Source: an uncultured Myxococcales bacterium
GTDB taxonomy: Bacteria > Myxococcota_A > UBA9042
Length of the DNA stretch: 33,925 nucleotides
Reading direction: 5' to 3'
Assembly: GCA_903919145.1 (NCBI GenBank)
Contig: CAIXGW010000296.1
Location: 1-33,925, forward strand
Position 1 is the stretch's first letter, and each line of letters begins with the position of its first letter. Shown in pieces: positions 32,003 to 33,925 of this stretch. A program made the translations under genes and the position numbers. The notes beneath the pieces are model-generated. The model ran no database searches and was not told where the DNA came from. It saw only the letters and a program-made list of their open reading frames with translations.

Positions 32003-33925
32003 GCCCGCAGCGCGACTCCCTGCGCACCTGGGCCGGCGTAGCGGCGGCGTTTGTGGCCTGGACGCTGCACTGGCTGTGGCCGCTGCCGCTGCAGTGGACC
32101 ACCCACCTCATCCGCGCCCCCTACTGGTGGGATGCTCAGCTGGCGCTGTGGTATCTCTCTGAAAGTAAACACAATCTGCTGCAGCAACCCGGTCACCTGC
32201 TGGACGCCCGCATTCTGCATCCCGCCCCTGACGTGCTGGCCTACTCAGAGAATTTCTTGGCGTGGGCCTTGCCCGGGCGGCTGCTGGACCCTCTGCTGGG
32301 GCCCATAGGGGCCTTCAACACCTGGATGGGGTTGGCCCTGGTGACCAGCGGCCTTGCTACCTATGCGTGGCTGCGTCCGCGGGTCGAGTCGCCGTGGCCC
32401 GCCCTGGCCGGCGCCGTGTTCTTTGCCTACGCCCCGTGGCGGCTGGGCCTGCTGGGCCGCCTGCAGCTGCAGTCGACCATGCTGCTGCCGCTGGTGCTGC
32501 TGGCCCTGGAGGCGGCCATCGCCCAGCTGACCTTGCGCAAATGGCTCTGGGTCTTTGGGCTTTTTGCCCTGCAGTTTGGCCTGTGCATCTACTACGGCGT
32601 CTACTTGCTGGTCCTGGCCGTGCCGGCCACGCTGGTGCTGCTGGGGCTGCGCTGGCGCGAGCTGCCGTGGCTGGCAGCCAAGACCGATCCATCGATCCGG
32701 GTTACACCCGGTTCTGCTTCCCAGGTCCCGAGTCCTACTGCTGAGCCAACTTCGCTACCCCACACCGGATTCGTCGCGGAAGTCCGACCGGACATCGGGT
32801 TGGCGGCGGTAGGGCGCCGCCAAGCGCTGGCTCGGCTGGTCGCTGCGGCGGTGCTGATCGGCGTGCCCTTGGCCGCGCTGCTGTGGCCCTACCTGCAGAT
32901 TCCGCGCGACATGGGCCTGCAGCGCGACCCCGACGAGCTGCGCGCCTCTTCTGGCATCCTGCGCGATCTGCTGACGTCCAGCGAGCTGATGCGCCACTGG
33001 CAGGGCCTGGCCGCCCACCACATAGACCAGTCCTCTCGCGAGCCGGTGGCCTTTCCCGGGGCTGTGCCGCTGGTGCTTGCGGCCATTGGCGCTGTGGCAA
33101 CGGCGGCGCAATTGGCAAGCCAGCGCAAGGGGTTGTGGGTGACCCGCCATGGCCAAACCAACTGGCGCTTTGGCCCGGGCATCCTGTGGGCTTGGCTCGC
33201 CCTGTGTGGCTTGCTGTTTTTGGGCACCGGCCCCAACGCGCCGGGCGGGGCGCAGGGGCCCTACGGCCAGGTGTTTGCCAGCTTGCCGCTGCTCAAGGGC
33301 CTGCGCTTCACCAACCGCTTTGTGGTGCCCGCGACGCTGTTTGGCGCCGTGCTGGTCGCTTGGGGGGCGCAAACCCTGATGCGCCGGGCGCAGCGGTGGG
33401 GACGCCATGGGCCCCTGGCAGCCGGCTGCCTGGCTGTGGCTGCTCTGGCCTTAGAGCTGGACACCCTGGCCCTGCCGCTGGTCCAGCCGCCGCCGCCAGA
33501 GCTGATCTACCAGGCGCTGGCCGCCGATCGCGGGGTCGGCGCAGTCGCCGAGCTGCCGATGGACGGCATCTGGCACACCCAGCGGCTGGAGCGCAATGAC
33601 GGCGTCCGCGTCCACGGCCACCCGACCCTCGGCGGCTTTACCGGCTACAACCCACCGCACCACGCGTTCTTCAGAGAGGTCCTGGCCCAGCCCTTCTCAG
33701 AAGACAGCCGGCGCTTGCTGGCTGCCCTGGGCGTCAACCGCGTGCTCATCCACTGGCACTGGATCGACGCGCCGGCAAGAATGGCTATGCAAACCGAGCT
33801 GTTGACAAAGCCTTGGCTGCGCAAAATCGGCGGAGATGGCGGCGACGATCTTTACGCGATCGACGAAGTGCCCGCCCACCGCGCCGCCCAGATCCGCGCC
33901 GAGTGGCCGACCCTGCTGCAGCGCG
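31999..33925 (+). CDS. Polytopic membrane protein, GT-C/YfhO-like, partial at right edge
   Basis: At least 642 residues, open to the window end. It has about ten or more hydrophobic helices, an early periplasmic acidic segment (APYWWDAQLALWYLSESKHN), and LKGLRFTNRFVVPATLFGAV, a segment typical of YfhO-like and PMT-like GT-C membrane proteins, followed by a C-terminal soluble part (VAELPMDGIWHTQRLERNDG). Such proteins often move sugars from lipid carriers, but no catalytic motif was confirmed. Residues about 228-271, between two membrane helices, are encoded by copy 2 of the palindromic repeat (32678-32810) and are rich in Pro, Ser and Thr. The frame is undisturbed. The start overlaps the upstream gene by four bases. 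Confidence 0.82.
   Translation, partial: MSPQRDSLRTWAGVAAAFVAWTLHWLWPLPLQWTTHLIRAPYWWDAQLALWYLSESKHNLLQQPGHLLDARILHPAPDVLAYSENFLAWALPGRLLDPLLGPIGAFNTWMGLALVTSGLATYAWLRPRVESPWPALAGAVFFAYAPWRLGLLGRLQLQSTMLLPLVLLALEAAIAQLTLRKWLWVFGLFALQFGLCIYYGVYLLVLAVPATLVLLGLRWRELPWLAAKTDPSIRVTPGSASQVPSPTAEPTSLPHTGFVAEVRPDIGLAAVGRRQALARLVAAAVLIGVPLAALLWPYLQIPRDMGLQRDPDELRASSGILRDLLTSSELMRHWQGLAAHHIDQSSREPVAFPGAVPLVLAAIGAVATAAQLASQRKGLWVTRHGQTNWRFGPGILWAWLALCGLLFLGTGPNAPGGAQGPYGQVFASLPLLKGLRFTNRFVVPATLFGAVLVAWGAQTLMRRAQRWGRHGPLAAGCLAVAALALELDTLALPLVQPPPPELIYQALAADRGVGAVAELPMDGIWHTQRLERNDGVRVHGHPTLGGFTGYNPPHHAFFREVLAQPFSEDSRRLLAALGVNRVLIHWHWIDAPARMAMQTELLTKPWLRKIGGDGGDDLYAIDEVPAHRAAQIRAEWPTLLQR
32678..32810 (+). 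repeat. Palindromic repeat element, copy 2, inside a coding sequence
   Basis: Aligns without gaps to the reverse complement of 1-133, about 97 of 133 by hand. Best-kept blocks are CCAAGACCG, TCGATCCGGGTT, CACCCGGTTCT, TCCTACTGCTG and TACCCCACACC. The inner hairpin CCGGGT (32697-32702) with ACCCGG (32706-32711) is intact, while the long outer stems have decayed. It is read in frame as a loop of the membrane protein (KTDPSIRVTPGSASQV and onward). The matching frame of copy 1 would read KTVNSIRVAPGSCSQV. Confidence 0.8.

Overview
This is a GC-rich, densely packed bacterial chromosome segment with 22 confident protein genes. I saw no tRNA, rRNA, CRISPR array or recognisable transposase. The MYXO-CTERM-like tail on one surface protein, the many secreted propeller and lipoprotein genes, the multiheme cytochromes and the general style of the proteins suggest a member of the Myxococcota or a relative (inference). 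Phe is often TTT despite the high GC.

Layout. 1-133: a palindromic repeat element. 456-2834: a three-gene respiratory cluster (small membrane protein, nine-heme cytochrome c, cytochrome b). 2917-4401: a secreted two-domain cell-wall enzyme (DUF1287 plus YkuD-like). 4489-6333 (minus): a free-standing RecQ-tail protein and an RluA-type pseudouridine synthase. 6463-9045 (plus): an apparently exported NACHT-type NTPase lipoprotein and a Tat-exported DODA-type dioxygenase. 9127-17395 (minus): a complete tryptophan supra-operon trpR-E-G-D-C-(F-B fusion)-A followed by a DAHP synthase, with an 18-bp palindrome just upstream of trpR as likely operator. 17573-18619 (minus): an outer-membrane barrel. 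18902-21277: a one-piece NfnAB-like transhydrogenase. 21261-23471 (minus): a propeller lipoprotein. 23782-26865: a POT-type transporter with a Cys-rich tail and a MYXO-CTERM-like surface protein. 26924-29957 (minus): a cysteine synthase-like enzyme and, upstream of it, an ATP-grasp ligase fused to two SET domains. 30095-33925: a secreted phytase-like propeller, a methyltransferase-like protein and a polytopic membrane protein that runs off the window.

How the genes work together. The trp block makes tryptophan from central precursors under one repressor: DAHP synthase feeds the shikimate route, and TrpE/G through TrpA/B complete the branch. The cytochrome trio forms a membrane quinol-to-periplasm electron path, and NfnAB balances NADH, NADPH and ferredoxin.

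The most unusual items are these: (1) a roughly 133-bp double-hairpin repeat present at both ends of the window, once inside a coding sequence in frame, like the palindromic elements of Rickettsia; (2) the ATP-grasp-SET-SET fusion; (3) a NACHT NTPase carrying a lipoprotein signal and ten further cysteines; (4) a TrpF-TrpB fusion that still carries a strong internal ribosome-binding site and start for TrpB. All similarity statements are from reading the sequence and recall of families; no searches were run.
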